Below are positions 15,176-23,420 of a stretch of DNA of 64,000 nucleotides, piece after piece (positions within the stretch are counted from its first letter, which is position 1; the number at the start of each line of letters is the position of its first letter). The stretch covers positions 62,001 through 126,000 of the forward strand of contig NZ_VORA01000007.1 of assembly GCF_008477545.1 (NCBI RefSeq). Reading direction: 5' to 3'. The notes under the pieces were generated by a model that was given only the letters and a program-made list of their open reading frames with translations, did not search any database and was not told the origin of the DNA. The DNA is from Roseibium aestuarii. GTDB lineage: Bacteria; Pseudomonadota; Alphaproteobacteria; Rhizobiales; Stappiaceae. The position numbers and the translations under genes were made by a program.

Positions 15176-16663
15176 TCAGACAAGCTCGCGGGCGGCCCCG
15201 ATCACCCGCGGGCGGATCTCTTGGCGCGGCGGCAATTGCCGCAGGTCGGCGTGATGGGGGGACTTGATGCAGACCGGATCGGTGGCCGCCGCATTGCCCG
15301 TCATGGCGAAGGCCTGACACCGGCAGCCGCCGAAGTCCTGCTCCTTGCGCTCGCAACTCCGGCAGGGCTCCGGCATCCAGTCGAGACCCCGAAAGCGGTT
15401 GAACGCCTCCGATCGCTCCCAGATATCGCGAACCGGCATGCGCGTCGCGTTCTCGAAGCGCATGGACGTGATGGTCTGCGCGGCATGGCACGGCAGCATG
15501 GTGCCGTCGGGAGTGAGCGCGAAGGCATCCGCTCCCCAGCCGCCCATGCAGGGCTTGGGATAATCGGCGTAATAGTCCGGCGTCACGAAATCGATGGCGA
15601 GAACCCCGGTCAGATCGCGGCGGATCTTCTCCACATAGTCCACCTGTCGCAATACATCGTCCCGGTGGGGCAGCAGCGCCGAGCGGTTGAGCCAGGCCCA
15701 GCCGTAATATTGCACATTCGCGATCTCGAGCCGGTCCGCACCCAGCGAGAGGGCAAGGGCCACATAGTCCGGGACTTCGTCGATGTTCAGGCGATGGATG
15801 GGCGCGTTGATCGTCAAGGGCAGGCCCAGGTCCCGCGCCTGAGCGGCCGCCGCCAGTTTCTTCGCGTGAGCACCGGGATAGCGGCCGACCCGTTCCGTCG
15901 TCTCCGCATGGGCGCCCTGGAAGCTGATCTGCACGTGATTGAGCCCGGCATCCGCCAGCCGCTCCAGCCGGTCGCCACCCAGGGTCACGCCGGCGGTGAT
16001 GAGATTGGAATAGACCCCGAGCCGCGCCAGATGGGCGATGATCTCCTCCAGATCCTTGCGCAGGGTCGGTTCTCCCCCGGACAGATGAGCCTGCACCACC
16101 CCGAGCTCGGCGGCCTGGGTGAAGATGTCCAACCACGCCGCGTCAGGGAGCTCCCGGTTTGCCTTCAGAAGCTCCAGCGGATTGGAGCAGTAGCCGCACT
16201 GGAGTGGACAGCGATGGGTCAGCTCCGCCAGCAGTCCGAGGGGCGCGCCGATCCGCCTGTCCAGCTCGGCGAAGGATGAGGGCAGGGGATCCACCTGTCG
16301 TTGGGCAGCGGAGGAAGCCGCCGGGCGTGCCGCATCGGCCGCTCCGGGGTTTCGGGACCGTCCCGCGCGCGGGCGCAGAAGCAGCCTGTCGCACCAGTCC
16401 TGCAGGAATTCGATGACGTCCGGGGCGATCACCTCGACCGGCGCGGCATAGTCGCAGGCCAGATCCTCGATCACTTCGGCGACCGTGGCGCTCCCGTCGC
16501 AGCGGCGCAGGATGTCGACGCTGATCTCATCGGGCCAGAGCACCTTTTCAGGCGCCAGCACCATCCAGCGGCCCCGTGTGCGGTCGCGCCGGAGCAGGAC
16601 CTGGGGAGCGAGGCGCAGGCAACTCAGAAGGGTGACCCGATGGCGGGAGGCGGGGCCCGTCAT
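15176..16663 (-). CDS. pqqE: Fused PqqD-PqqE: peptide chaperone and radical-SAM PQQ synthase
   Basis: A 495-residue fusion. Residues 1-98 are PqqD (RLAPQVLLRRDRTRGRWMVL, then DEISVDILRRCDG), which binds the PqqA peptide. Residues 99-135 are an Arg/Ala-rich linker. Residues 136-495 are PqqE, the radical-SAM enzyme that cross-links Glu and Tyr of PqqA. The 4Fe-4S motif CPLQCGYC is at 152-159, and the C-terminal SPASM cysteines are visible (CMGG, PCHA, PCRSCERKE, GGCRCQA). In many bacteria these are separate genes. The start overlaps the pqqC stop by 4 bases. No pqqF/G protease gene is present here. Confidence 0.95.
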   Translation of the reverse strand: MTGPASRHRVTLLSCLRLAPQVLLRRDRTRGRWMVLAPEKVLWPDEISVDILRRCDGSATVAEVIEDLACDYAAPVEVIAPDVIEFLQDWCDRLLLRPRAGRSRNPGAADAARPAASSAAQRQVDPLPSSFAELDRRIGAPLGLLAELTHRCPLQCGYCSNPLELLKANRELPDAAWLDIFTQAAELGVVQAHLSGGEPTLRKDLEEIIAHLARLGVYSNLITAGVTLGGDRLERLADAGLNHVQISFQGAHAETTERVGRYPGAHAKKLAAAAQARDLGLPLTINAPIHRLNIDEVPDYVALALSLGADRLEIANVQYYGWAWLNRSALLPHRDDVLRQVDYVEKIRRDLTGVLAIDFVTPDYYADYPKPCMGGWGADAFALTPDGTMLPCHAAQTITSMRFENATRMPVRDIWERSEAFNRFRGLDWMPEPCRSCERKEQDFGGCRCQAFAMTGNAAATDPVCIKSPHHADLRQLPPRQEIRPRVIGAARELV

Positions 16664-17511
16664 GTGCGGTGGTCCTTCGGCCGGAAGGCACCGGGAGGGA
16701 TCTGGCCGGGGCTGACATAGGCGTGGTGGAGGGCGTCGAGCATGGCCCAGAGCAGGTCGCATTTGGCCAGAAGCGCCTCGACCGCCTCGGCCTGCTTCTC
16801 TGGCGTATCGGCCCACCGGGTGACGAGGGCCAGCGCGTGTTCGGCATCGCGTGGAGCCTGATGCAGGCGCGGGGTGAAATAGGACAGCGTTTCCTCGGTG
16901 ATGTAGTCGTAACGGGCGAGCATGGCCGGAACCCGTTCACCGATGGCGACCGGAGAGAAGAGTTCGGTGAGCGAGGAGGCCACGGCGGTCAGGAGGCTGC
17001 CCTGCGTCACCAGATCCAGATAGGCCCCGACCGCATAGCGGGTGGCGGGAAGCGCCTTGCGCCGGGCGGTGACCATGTCGCGGTCAAGTCCCAGACCTTC
17101 CGCCAGCTTGAGCCAGCGGCGGATGCCGCCATCCTTCTCGCCGTTTTCCTCGCCATCATGGTCGATGATGCGCTTGCGCCATTCGCGCCGGAACTCCGGA
17201 TCTTCGGACCGGGCGAGGATCAGCGCGTCCTTCTTCGGAATGGTTGCCTGATAGCAGTAGCGGTTGAGCGCCCAGGCCTGCATCTGGCCAAGGGTGAGGT
17301 CCCCGGCATTCATCAGGCGGTGGAAGGGATGATGAATGTGATAGCGCGCGAAACCGGCTTCCCGCAGGGCCTGTTCCAGTTCCGTCGGCGTCAGCAGTCG
17401 CTGGCCGGCCCGGATCGCCTCGACGATCTGCGGACCCACATCCTCCGGGCGGGAGAAGGGGTTCGGGGCGGCGTCGCCCTGCAGGGCGGAGAGGGTGGCA
17501 GGCGGGGTCAC
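16660..17511 (-). CDS. pqqC: Pyrroloquinoline-quinone synthase PqqC
   Basis: Catalyses the final ring closure and eight-electron oxidation of the PQQ precursor with molecular oxygen and no metal. A 283-residue all-helical protein. Family markers: YHIHHPFHRLMNAG, QAWALNRYCYQATIPKKDA, DHDGEENGEKDGGIRRWL, and AYVSPGQIPPG at the C terminus. The start is GTG 17511, which overlaps the pqqB stop by 4 bases; its own stop overlaps the pqqD-pqqE start, so translation is coupled along the operon. Confidence 0.97.
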   Translation of the reverse strand: MTPPATLSALQGDAAPNPFSRPEDVGPQIVEAIRAGQRLLTPTELEQALREAGFARYHIHHPFHRLMNAGDLTLGQMQAWALNRYCYQATIPKKDALILARSEDPEFRREWRKRIIDHDGEENGEKDGGIRRWLKLAEGLGLDRDMVTARRKALPATRYAVGAYLDLVTQGSLLTAVASSLTELFSPVAIGERVPAMLARYDYITEETLSYFTPRLHQAPRDAEHALALVTRWADTPEKQAEAVEALLAKCDLLWAMLDALHHAYVSPGQIPPGAFRPKDHRT

Positions 17512-18443
17512 AGGCTGATCTCCATGCCGTCGAACCCGATCTCCCAGCCGGCCTCGCGCACGCGGGCCGCAGCCTCGGATCCCGGGTCGAGGATCGGATT
17601 GGTGGTGTTGATGTGGACGTAGATCTTTCGTGCCGCGCCGATGCCGGACAGGGCTTCGAGGGACCCCTGCTCCCCGGCAATGGCCATGTGGCCCATGCGG
17701 GCGCCGGTCTTGGTGCCGACGCCGCTGTCGGCCATTTCCGTGTCGTGGAATACGGTGCCATCGAAGAGCAGGCAGGCGGCTTCCTCCAGCCGCTTGCGCA
17801 GGGTCGGCGGAACGGAGGCGCAGCCGGGAACATAGACGAGGGGGTTCTCGTCGCCAGTGCCGTTTGTGAGGCTCAGGCCCATGGTGTCGCCGGGCGCCGT
17901 GCCGAAATCGGCGGCGGCCTCATTTTCCAGAAAGAGCGCCACCTTGCCGGGAACGGGGAAGGTCTCCACGCTCAGGCCCAGCGGCGCGCCATCGGGGCCG
18001 GCCAGTTCCAACCGGCCTTCGAGGGGCAGGGGGCGTCGATCCACCACGTCGGCGCGCAGCACGCCGAAGATGCTGTTGTCGCGCAAGGTGGCCAGCACCC
18101 GCTCACTGGCATAAAGGGCGAAGGGTTCGCTTTCGCGCAGGGACAGCAGGCCCGCGATATGGTCCACATCCGCATTGGTCAGCACCACGGCGCGAATGGG
18201 GCTGTGGCGCAAGGGGCCATCTGCACGGGGATGCAGCTCCGGGGTGGCGGCGATCTGCTGGCGAATATCCGGTGAAGCATTGAACAGCACCCAGTCCCGG
18301 CCGTCGGCGCTGGCCGCGATGCTGGACTGGGTTCTCGCCCGGAATCCGGGCCGGCCTTCCCGCACTGATCGGCTGAGCGGAGCGTTGCAGTTCCATTGGG
18401 GAAAGCCGCCACCGGCGGCCGAGCCGAGAATTCGCACCTTCAC
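17508..18443 (-). CDS. pqqB: PqqB, metallo-beta-lactamase-fold hydroxylase of PQQ synthesis
   Basis: A 311-residue metallo-hydrolase-fold protein, now thought to hydroxylate the cross-linked Tyr of the PqqA-derived intermediate. It starts with the classical KVRILGSAAGGGFPQWNC and contains the altered metal site TNADVDHIAGL, with VYVPGCASV and HINTTNPIL later. The start is GTG 18443 with AAGGGA 6 bases upstream. It lies 56 bases after pqqA. Confidence 0.96.
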   Translation of the reverse strand: MKVRILGSAAGGGFPQWNCNAPLSRSVREGRPGFRARTQSSIAASADGRDWVLFNASPDIRQQIAATPELHPRADGPLRHSPIRAVVLTNADVDHIAGLLSLRESEPFALYASERVLATLRDNSIFGVLRADVVDRRPLPLEGRLELAGPDGAPLGLSVETFPVPGKVALFLENEAAADFGTAPGDTMGLSLTNGTGDENPLVYVPGCASVPPTLRKRLEEAACLLFDGTVFHDTEMADSGVGTKTGARMGHMAIAGEQGSLEALSGIGAARKIYVHINTTNPILDPGSEAAARVREAGWEIGFDGMEISL

Positions 18444-18499
18444 CGGATATCCCTTTCTCCTTGTCCCGGGCAGTTCGGGCCCGGGATGGATGGATCAGG

Positions 18500-18601
18500 T
18501 CACTTCTTGCGGCCGCAGGTGCCCACTTCCGCCGGCATGTAGCGGGTGATTTCGAATCCGGCTTCCACGGCCGTCATCTGGGGCTTGGTCCAGGTCTTCA
18601 T
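18500..18601 (-). CDS. pqqA: PQQ precursor peptide PqqA
   Basis: A 33-residue ribosomal precursor, MKTWTKPQMTAVEAGFEI and onward. Glu17 and Tyr21 form the conserved E-x3-Y pair that PqqE joins and that becomes PQQ. AGGAGG lies 8 bases upstream of ATG 18601, a strong ribosome binding site as expected for a peptide needed in excess. It heads the pqqA-B-C-(DE) operon. Confidence 0.95.
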   Translation of the reverse strand: MKTWTKPQMTAVEAGFEITRYMPAEVGTCGRKK

Positions 18602-18862
18602 GTCGTGTCCTCCTGTGGTTGACATGCGGGGCAAGCCTAGCACCGGCCCAGAGAATCCAGGGCTGCCACCAAGGTCTGTATTGGTGTGGGAAAGAATTCG
18701 ACGTCTTCGCATTTGCGGAAAACGTCAAGCATCCATGATGTCGAAGAGATCCGGGGCGACGGATCAGGAAAATCAGGATCCGTGTTGCTCTGCAAAAGAA
18801 GACGTTAACAAGATTTAATGTGGCTTCTGGCAGGTGCGCGGCAGGTCTGGCAAGGCGAATGC
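18602..18862. other. Intergenic region upstream of pqqA
   Basis: No gene supported. It holds the pqqA promoter region. A 25-base imperfect dyad with ACGT at both ends (18701-18725) lies about 100 bases upstream of pqqA, and a TTGAC element is present on the minus strand within 18722-18728, but no matching -10 was recognised. Confidence 0.4.
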
Positions 18863-18892
18863 AAAAAAACGCCCCGGCGCGGGCCGGGGCGT
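18863..18892 (-). terminator. Rho-independent terminator of asd
   Basis: On the minus strand a 9-bp GC stem (18892-18884 with 18877-18869) and a 6-base loop are followed by a run of seven T (A at 18863-18869 on the plus strand). It begins 42 bases after the asd stop. Confidence 0.92.
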
Positions 18893-18933
18893 CTGTCTCG
18901 CTGGATGAGGGGTCGGGGGACCGGATGAACCGA

Positions 18934-19968
18934 TCAGGCCGCCTGCTTCTTCGGCTTGATCAGGCCGCGGTTCACCAAAACCTCGGCGATCTGCACGGCG
19001 TTCAGGGCCGCACCCTTGCGCAGGTTGTCGGCCACGACCCACATGTTCAGGCCGTTTTCAACGGTCGCGTCCTCGCGGATGCGGGAGATGTAGGTGGCGT
19101 CTTCACCGGCGCTTTCGTACGGGGTGATGTAGCCGCCGTCTTCCTGCTTGTCGATGACGAGGCAGCCCGGGGCTTCGCGCAGGATGGCGCGGGCCTCATC
19201 GGCGGTGATCTCGTTCTCGAACTCGATGTTCACGCTCTCGGAGTGACCGATGAAGACCGGCACGCGCACGGCGGTGCAGGTGACCTTGATCTTCGGATCA
19301 AGCATCTTCTTGGTCTCGGCGAGAACCTTCCATTCTTCCTTGGTGTAGCCGTCTTCCATGAAGACGTCGATGTGGGGAATGACGTTGAAGGCGATGCGCT
19401 TGGTGAACTTCTTCGGCTCGATCGGGTCGTTGACGAAGACGGCACGGGTCTGTTCGAACAGCTCTTCCATGGCTTCCTTGCCGCCGCCGGAGACGGACTG
19501 ATAGGTGGAGACCACGACGCGCTTGATCTTGGCTGCATCATGCAGGGGCTTGAGAGCCACGACCAGCTGGGCGGTGGAGCAGTTCGGGTTGGCGATGATG
19601 TTTTTCTTGGAGAAGCCGACGATGGCATCGGCATTCACTTCCGGAACGATCAGCGGCACGTCGGCGTCGTAGCGCCAGGACGAGGAGTTGTCGATCACGA
19701 CGCAGCCCTTGGCACCGATCTTCGGCGACCATTCCTTGGAGACGGCACCGCCAGCGGACATGAGGCAGATATCGGTGTCGGAGAAGTCGTAGTTCTCCAT
19801 GGCCTGGACCTTCAGCGTCTTGTCGCCGAAGGAGACTTCAGTGCCCTGGGAGCGGCGGGAGGCGAGAGCCACGACCTCGTCGGCCGGGAAGCCGCGTTCG
19901 GCCAGGATGTCCAGCATCTCACGGCCGACGTTGCCCGTGGCGCCCGCGATAGCGATCTTGTAACCCAT
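18934..19968 (-). CDS. asd: Aspartate-semialdehyde dehydrogenase
   Basis: Reduces aspartyl phosphate to the semialdehyde, the branch point to lysine/diaminopimelate, threonine and methionine. GATGNVGREML binds NADP at the N terminus. The catalytic Cys is in NPNCSTAQL, and SGGGKEAMEEL and the His-containing HIDVFMEDGYT follow. ATG 19968 gives 344 residues and starts MGYKIAIAGATG as homologues do, with AGGA 8 bases upstream. An upstream ATG at 19983 has GGGGAG before it and is the alternative (349 residues). A structured leader lies at 19998-20034. Confidence 0.97.
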   Translation of the reverse strand: MGYKIAIAGATGNVGREMLDILAERGFPADEVVALASRRSQGTEVSFGDKTLKVQAMENYDFSDTDICLMSAGGAVSKEWSPKIGAKGCVVIDNSSSWRYDADVPLIVPEVNADAIVGFSKKNIIANPNCSTAQLVVALKPLHDAAKIKRVVVSTYQSVSGGGKEAMEELFEQTRAVFVNDPIEPKKFTKRIAFNVIPHIDVFMEDGYTKEEWKVLAETKKMLDPKIKVTCTAVRVPVFIGHSESVNIEFENEITADEARAILREAPGCLVIDKQEDGGYITPYESAGEDATYISRIREDATVENGLNMWVVADNLRKGAALNAVQIAEVLVNRGLIKPKKQAA

Positions 19969-19997
19969 GTTGAAGTTCCTCATCCGTCTCCCCGCTC

Positions 19998-20034
19998 AGG
20001 CCCGCCATGCTCGGTCGCGACGACCTGCGGGCCT
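19998..20034 (-). promoter_or_regulatory. Nested hairpin in the asd leader
   Basis: An outer perfect 8-bp stem AGGCCCGC/GCGGGCCT (19998-20005 with 20027-20034) encloses an inner 5-bp stem GGTCG/CGACC (20013-20017 with 20021-20025). The structure ends about 30 bases before the asd start and near its ribosome binding site. It does not match a lysine riboswitch, which is far larger. Attenuation or translational control is possible. Confidence 0.4.
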
Positions 20035-20078
20035 CAAGGCACCCCCCATCCCCGGGGAGTGCGGGATGAGCGGCACCG

Positions 20079-20321
20079 TTAAGCGGTGGTTTTGGTAGTC
20101 GGTTTGACGGTGGTTGTGGGAGCAAGGCCTGCGCATGCGAAATCGGCGCCGGTGTTCACCGTCGTCTGCTTGCCTGCGATGTCGGCGATCTGCCGAGCCA
20201 TGCCGAAGTGCTCCATCTGGTCCAAAGCCGAAATCTTTTTGCGCGGATGCAGGATCTTGTCAACAAGAGACAGCGTCCGGGCCGGTCGGGCGTGCTCAAT
20301 CCATTCGTGAGCTTCTCTCAT
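20079..20321 (-). CDS. Possible small hypothetical protein
   Basis: An 80-residue open frame, with codon third positions moderately GC-rich. The product (LSLVDKILHPRKK, ALDQMEHFGMARQIADIAGK, then a Thr/Lys-rich tail) matches nothing I know. There is no good ribosome binding site before the ATG. It may be a real upstream partner of asd or chance; the opposite strand also has a 74-residue frame here. Confidence 0.25.
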   Translation of the reverse strand: MREAHEWIEHARPARTLSLVDKILHPRKKISALDQMEHFGMARQIADIAGKQTTVNTGADFACAGLAPTTTVKPTTKTTA

Positions 20322-20403
20322 CTTTGGCTCGCGCGACGCCGGGCCGGGATGTGGAGGCGTGTCGAAGCGGCCGCTCGCGGGCCGTTGCGCGCGCCGTCTG
20401 CGG

Positions 20404-20436
20404 TCGTCATGAAACCTTCAGCAAATCGTCATGCAA
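20404..20436 (+). promoter_or_regulatory. Candidate Pho box (three tandem 11-bp units)
   Basis: Three contiguous 11-mers, TCGTCATGAAA, CCTTCAGCAAA and TCGTCATGCAA, share the GTCAT-plus-A-rich pattern of PhoB sites (consensus built from CTGTCAT with 11-bp periodicity). The array ends 79 bases before the start of a secreted esterase-like/phytase-family protein, a sensible target for phosphate-starvation control. Confidence 0.5.
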
Positions 20437-20514
20437 GCTCCACGAGAGTTCCCTAGCGTCCGGCGCAAATTCATGACCACCCGCAGTCGCGGGTCCATCC
20501 CAAGAGGCTCCTTC

Positions 20515-22728
20515 ATGACACTTCGCACCAGCTTCCTCGCCGGCGTCAGCCTGGCTGTCACCGTCGCCGCCAGCGGCGGCGCTCAGGCCGGATCGTTCTT
20601 CGAGCGGGTCAGCACCTTCCCGGTCTACAAGACCCTGGCTGAGGGCGTGGACATGAAGACCGAGACCTCTGCCGAGATCATCTCCGCCAGCAAGGACGGC
20701 AACACCCTCGTCTTCTCCGACAGCCCGTCCGGTGCCATTGTCTTCGTGGACGCCACCGATCCGGCGGCGCTCGCGCCCAAGGGCCGCGTCGACGTGTCCG
20801 GTGAGCCGACGTCCGTTTCCGTCGGTCAGGCCTTTGCCTATGCCGGTGTGAACACCAGCGAGACCTATGTGACCCCGTCGGGTCATCTGGCCGTCATCGC
20901 TTTCGCCGACATGGGGATTGCCGCCAAGTGCGACGTGAAGGGCCAGCCCGACAGCGTCGCCACCTCGGCCGATGGCAAGTATGTGGTCATCGCCATCGAG
21001 AACGAGCGCGACGAAGAGCTCAATGACGGTGTCATTCCGCAGATGCCGGCCGGTCACCTCGCCATCTTCGATCTCGATGCCAACGGCATGCCGACCAATT
21101 GCGACGCGGTGCGCATCGTCGACATGACCGGCCTCTCTGAGATCGCCCCCACCGATCCGGAGCCGGAGTTCGTGTCGATCAACGACAAGAACCAGGCTGT
21201 CGTGACCCTTCAGGAAAACAATCACATCGTGGTGGTGGATCTGGCGTCCGGCGAGATCGTCTCCCATTTCCCGGCCGGTGCCGTGACCGTCGAGAACATC
21301 CCGGTGAAGAAGACCCGGGTGAGCGATGCCAACGGCTCCATCGAGAACGTGAAGCGTGAACCGGATGCGGTTGCCTGGCTGGATGCGGACCGGTTCGTGA
21401 CTGCCAACGAAGGCGACTATGAAGGCGGCTCGCGCGGCTTCACCATCTGGAACACCAAGGGCGAGGTACTCTTCGACAGCGGCGCGCAGATCGAGCATCT
21501 GGGCATGGAAACCGGCCATTATCCGGCCAAGCGCGCGGCGAAGAAGGGCACCGAGCCGGAAGGCGTCGCCATCGGCACCTTCGACGGCCAGACCTACATC
21601 TTCATCAATTCCGAGCGCGGCAACTTCGTCGCCGTCTACAAGGATACGGGTGCCGAGCCGGAATTCGTCCAGATCCTGCCGACGCATATCGCTCCGGAAG
21701 GTTCTGTCACGATCCCGAGCCGCGGGCTCTTCGTGGTCGCCAACGAGGCGGACAGTGCCGAGGACGGGTTCCGCGCCCAGGTCAGCGTCTACAAGTTTGG
21801 CGCAGAAGAAGCGGCCTATCCGATGGTCGTCTCCGACAAGGATCCGGAAACCGGTGCGCCGATCGGCTGGGGCGCGCTCTCTGGCCTTGCCGCCGACCCG
21901 AGCGATCCCGCCAAGGTCTATGCGGTGACCGACAGCTTCTATGACACGGCGAAGATCCTGACGCTGGACGTCTCCGCGAAGCCAGCCCGCATCACCGGCT
22001 TTGTTGCCCTGCATGGCAAGGACACGCCGAAATACGACCTGGAAGGCATTTCCGTCGCCCGTGACGGCGGCTTCTGGCTCGCCTCCGAAGGCAACCCGGA
22101 CAAGGATATGAAGCATCTCCTGATCAAGGCCGCCGTCGACGGCACCGTCGAGGACGAGATCGAGCTGCCGGCCGAGCTGGTTGCCCAGTCCGCCCGCTTC
22201 TCCTTAGAAGGCGTTGCCGAGTTCGAGCGTGACGGTCAGACCCTTGTCGCCCTCGCCGTGCAGCGCGAGTGGAAGGACGATCCGAAGGGCATGGTGAAGC
22301 TTGCCATCTACAATCCGGCGGACAAGTCCTGGGGCTTCGTGCATTACCCGCTGGACAAGCCGGCCAGCCCGGCCGGCGGCTGGGTCGGCCTGTCGGAAAT
22401 CGTCTCTCTCGGTGGCGAAGAGTTCCTGATCCTGGAGCGGGACAACCAGGGTGGCGAATTCGCGACCATCAAGGAGATCACCAAGATCTCGCTCAAGGGT
22501 ATCGCTCCGGCTGCCTATGGTTCCGAGCTGCCGGTGGTCGACAAGGTCAAGGTGAAGGACATCCTTCCCGAGCTGCAGGCCTCACACGGCTGGGTGCTGG
22601 ACAAGCCGGAAGGCCTGACGGTCACTGCCTCGGGCGAAGTGATCCTGGTGACCGACAATGACGGCGTGGATGACGCCCCGGGCGCCACCGAGCTGTTCCA
22701 TCTGGGTCAGGTTTCTGACCTGAAGTAA
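20515..22728 (+). CDS. Secreted esterase-like activity of phytase family protein
   Basis: A 737-residue exported protein. The signal peptide is residues 1 to about 25 (MTLRTSFLAGVSLAVTVAAS, then GGAQAG). The N-terminal half is a beta-propeller-like repeat region (GNTLVFSDSPSGAIVFVD, SADGKYVVIAIENERDEE). The C-terminal half carries the esterase-like/phytase pattern (LSGLAADPSDPAKVYAVTD, YDLEGISVARDGGFWLASEG, SLEGVAEF). Members are thought to act on phosphate esters, but activity here is inferred. ATG 20515 follows AGAGG by 7 bases; the frame's earlier ATGs fall in the Pho-box region. The gene is monocistronic. Confidence 0.85.
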   Translation: MTLRTSFLAGVSLAVTVAASGGAQAGSFFERVSTFPVYKTLAEGVDMKTETSAEIISASKDGNTLVFSDSPSGAIVFVDATDPAALAPKGRVDVSGEPTSVSVGQAFAYAGVNTSETYVTPSGHLAVIAFADMGIAAKCDVKGQPDSVATSADGKYVVIAIENERDEELNDGVIPQMPAGHLAIFDLDANGMPTNCDAVRIVDMTGLSEIAPTDPEPEFVSINDKNQAVVTLQENNHIVVVDLASGEIVSHFPAGAVTVENIPVKKTRVSDANGSIENVKREPDAVAWLDADRFVTANEGDYEGGSRGFTIWNTKGEVLFDSGAQIEHLGMETGHYPAKRAAKKGTEPEGVAIGTFDGQTYIFINSERGNFVAVYKDTGAEPEFVQILPTHIAPEGSVTIPSRGLFVVANEADSAEDGFRAQVSVYKFGAEEAAYPMVVSDKDPETGAPIGWGALSGLAADPSDPAKVYAVTDSFYDTAKILTLDVSAKPARITGFVALHGKDTPKYDLEGISVARDGGFWLASEGNPDKDMKHLLIKAAVDGTVEDEIELPAELVAQSARFSLEGVAEFERDGQTLVALAVQREWKDDPKGMVKLAIYNPADKSWGFVHYPLDKPASPAGGWVGLSEIVSLGGEEFLILERDNQGGEFATIKEITKISLKGIAPAAYGSELPVVDKVKVKDILPELQASHGWVLDKPEGLTVTASGEVILVTDNDGVDDAPGATELFHLGQVSDLK

Positions 22729-22757
22729 GCCATCCGGTCCCCTCAGACCGCATGCAG

Positions 22758-22791
22758 GACGCCCGGGAGAGTAATCTTCCGGGCGTCTTCC
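22758..22791 (+). terminator. Terminator of the esterase-like gene
   Basis: A 12-bp stem (22758-22769 with 22776-22787, one G-U pair) and a 6-base loop are followed by TTCCATTT. It starts 30 bases after the stop. Confidence 0.7.
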
Positions 22792-23420
22792 ATTTGGTGG
22801 GCTTTCGGTCCGCCGCATGGTCCGGGCGACCGTTTCAGATGGCGCCCGGCACTGCACTCAGAAACGCTTGAAGGGTCGGGCCAAGGGCCGCGCCCGCCAG
22901 GAGAAGCGGCGCTGCATAGAGCCGGATCCGGGCACCTGGAAGCTCGAGCGAGCGGCAGGGGCGCCCCTTGCGCCGCAGGCCGGCGTCGGGCATGGGCGCG
23001 ATGGCGGGCAGGGCCGTGCGACCGGACGGCCATTCGCCAAGGTCTGATGGCAGAAGATCAGATTGCGGTGTCTCGACCAGGGTCTGCTCGATGGGGCGCC
23101 TGCGCCGCAGCATCTGCCTGCGCGCTCCCGCGCGGAACGACTTTCGGTTATCCGGCATGGTGCAAGGTTCCAGCCGGCGGATACCTGAAGAGCGTGTGTG
23201 CTCCCCGCCCGGTACGAGATGTGTGCATGCCGCCCTCCCAAACGACCGAACGCGCCCTCCGCGCTTTCGACTGCGGGGACAGGTTAGGTAGTTGTGACAG
23301 GACGGCACAAGTGCGTATTTCTGCTGAGCGGAGCATTTTTCCCGCTTTTGATAGTCCACGCGCCGATTTTGGGCCCCGTATTCCGCCTGGCGGCACGTTT
23401 TGGCGCCAGATCACGCCGGT
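22792..23420. other. Long intergenic region with no secure gene
   Basis: About 630 bases. Several short open frames exist on both strands, none recognised; the best is listed separately at 22835-23158 on the minus strand. A 6-bp hairpin (23387-23392 with 23404-23409) lies just past the stop of the lipocalin-like gene and may end it. The rest around 23270-23400 is less GC-rich and could hold an unannotated small RNA or promoter. Confidence 0.4.
22835..23158 (-). CDS. Possible hypothetical protein with hydrophobic C terminus
   Basis: A 107-residue frame starting MPDNRKSFRAG, very basic at first, with a hydrophobic end (IRLYAAPLLLAGAALGPTL) that could be a tail anchor. There is no clear ribosome binding site and no recognised family. 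It is included only because the region is otherwise empty. Confidence 0.22.
   Translation of the reverse strand: MPDNRKSFRAGARRQMLRRRRPIEQTLVETPQSDLLPSDLGEWPSGRTALPAIAPMPDAGLRRKGRPCRSLELPGARIRLYAAPLLLAGAALGPTLQAFLSAVPGAI

Noticed and set aside
18804-18818. A CtrA-like site (two TTAA boxes)
   Set aside because: The spacing is 6 rather than 7 bases and it lies between same-strand genes without a sensible promoter.
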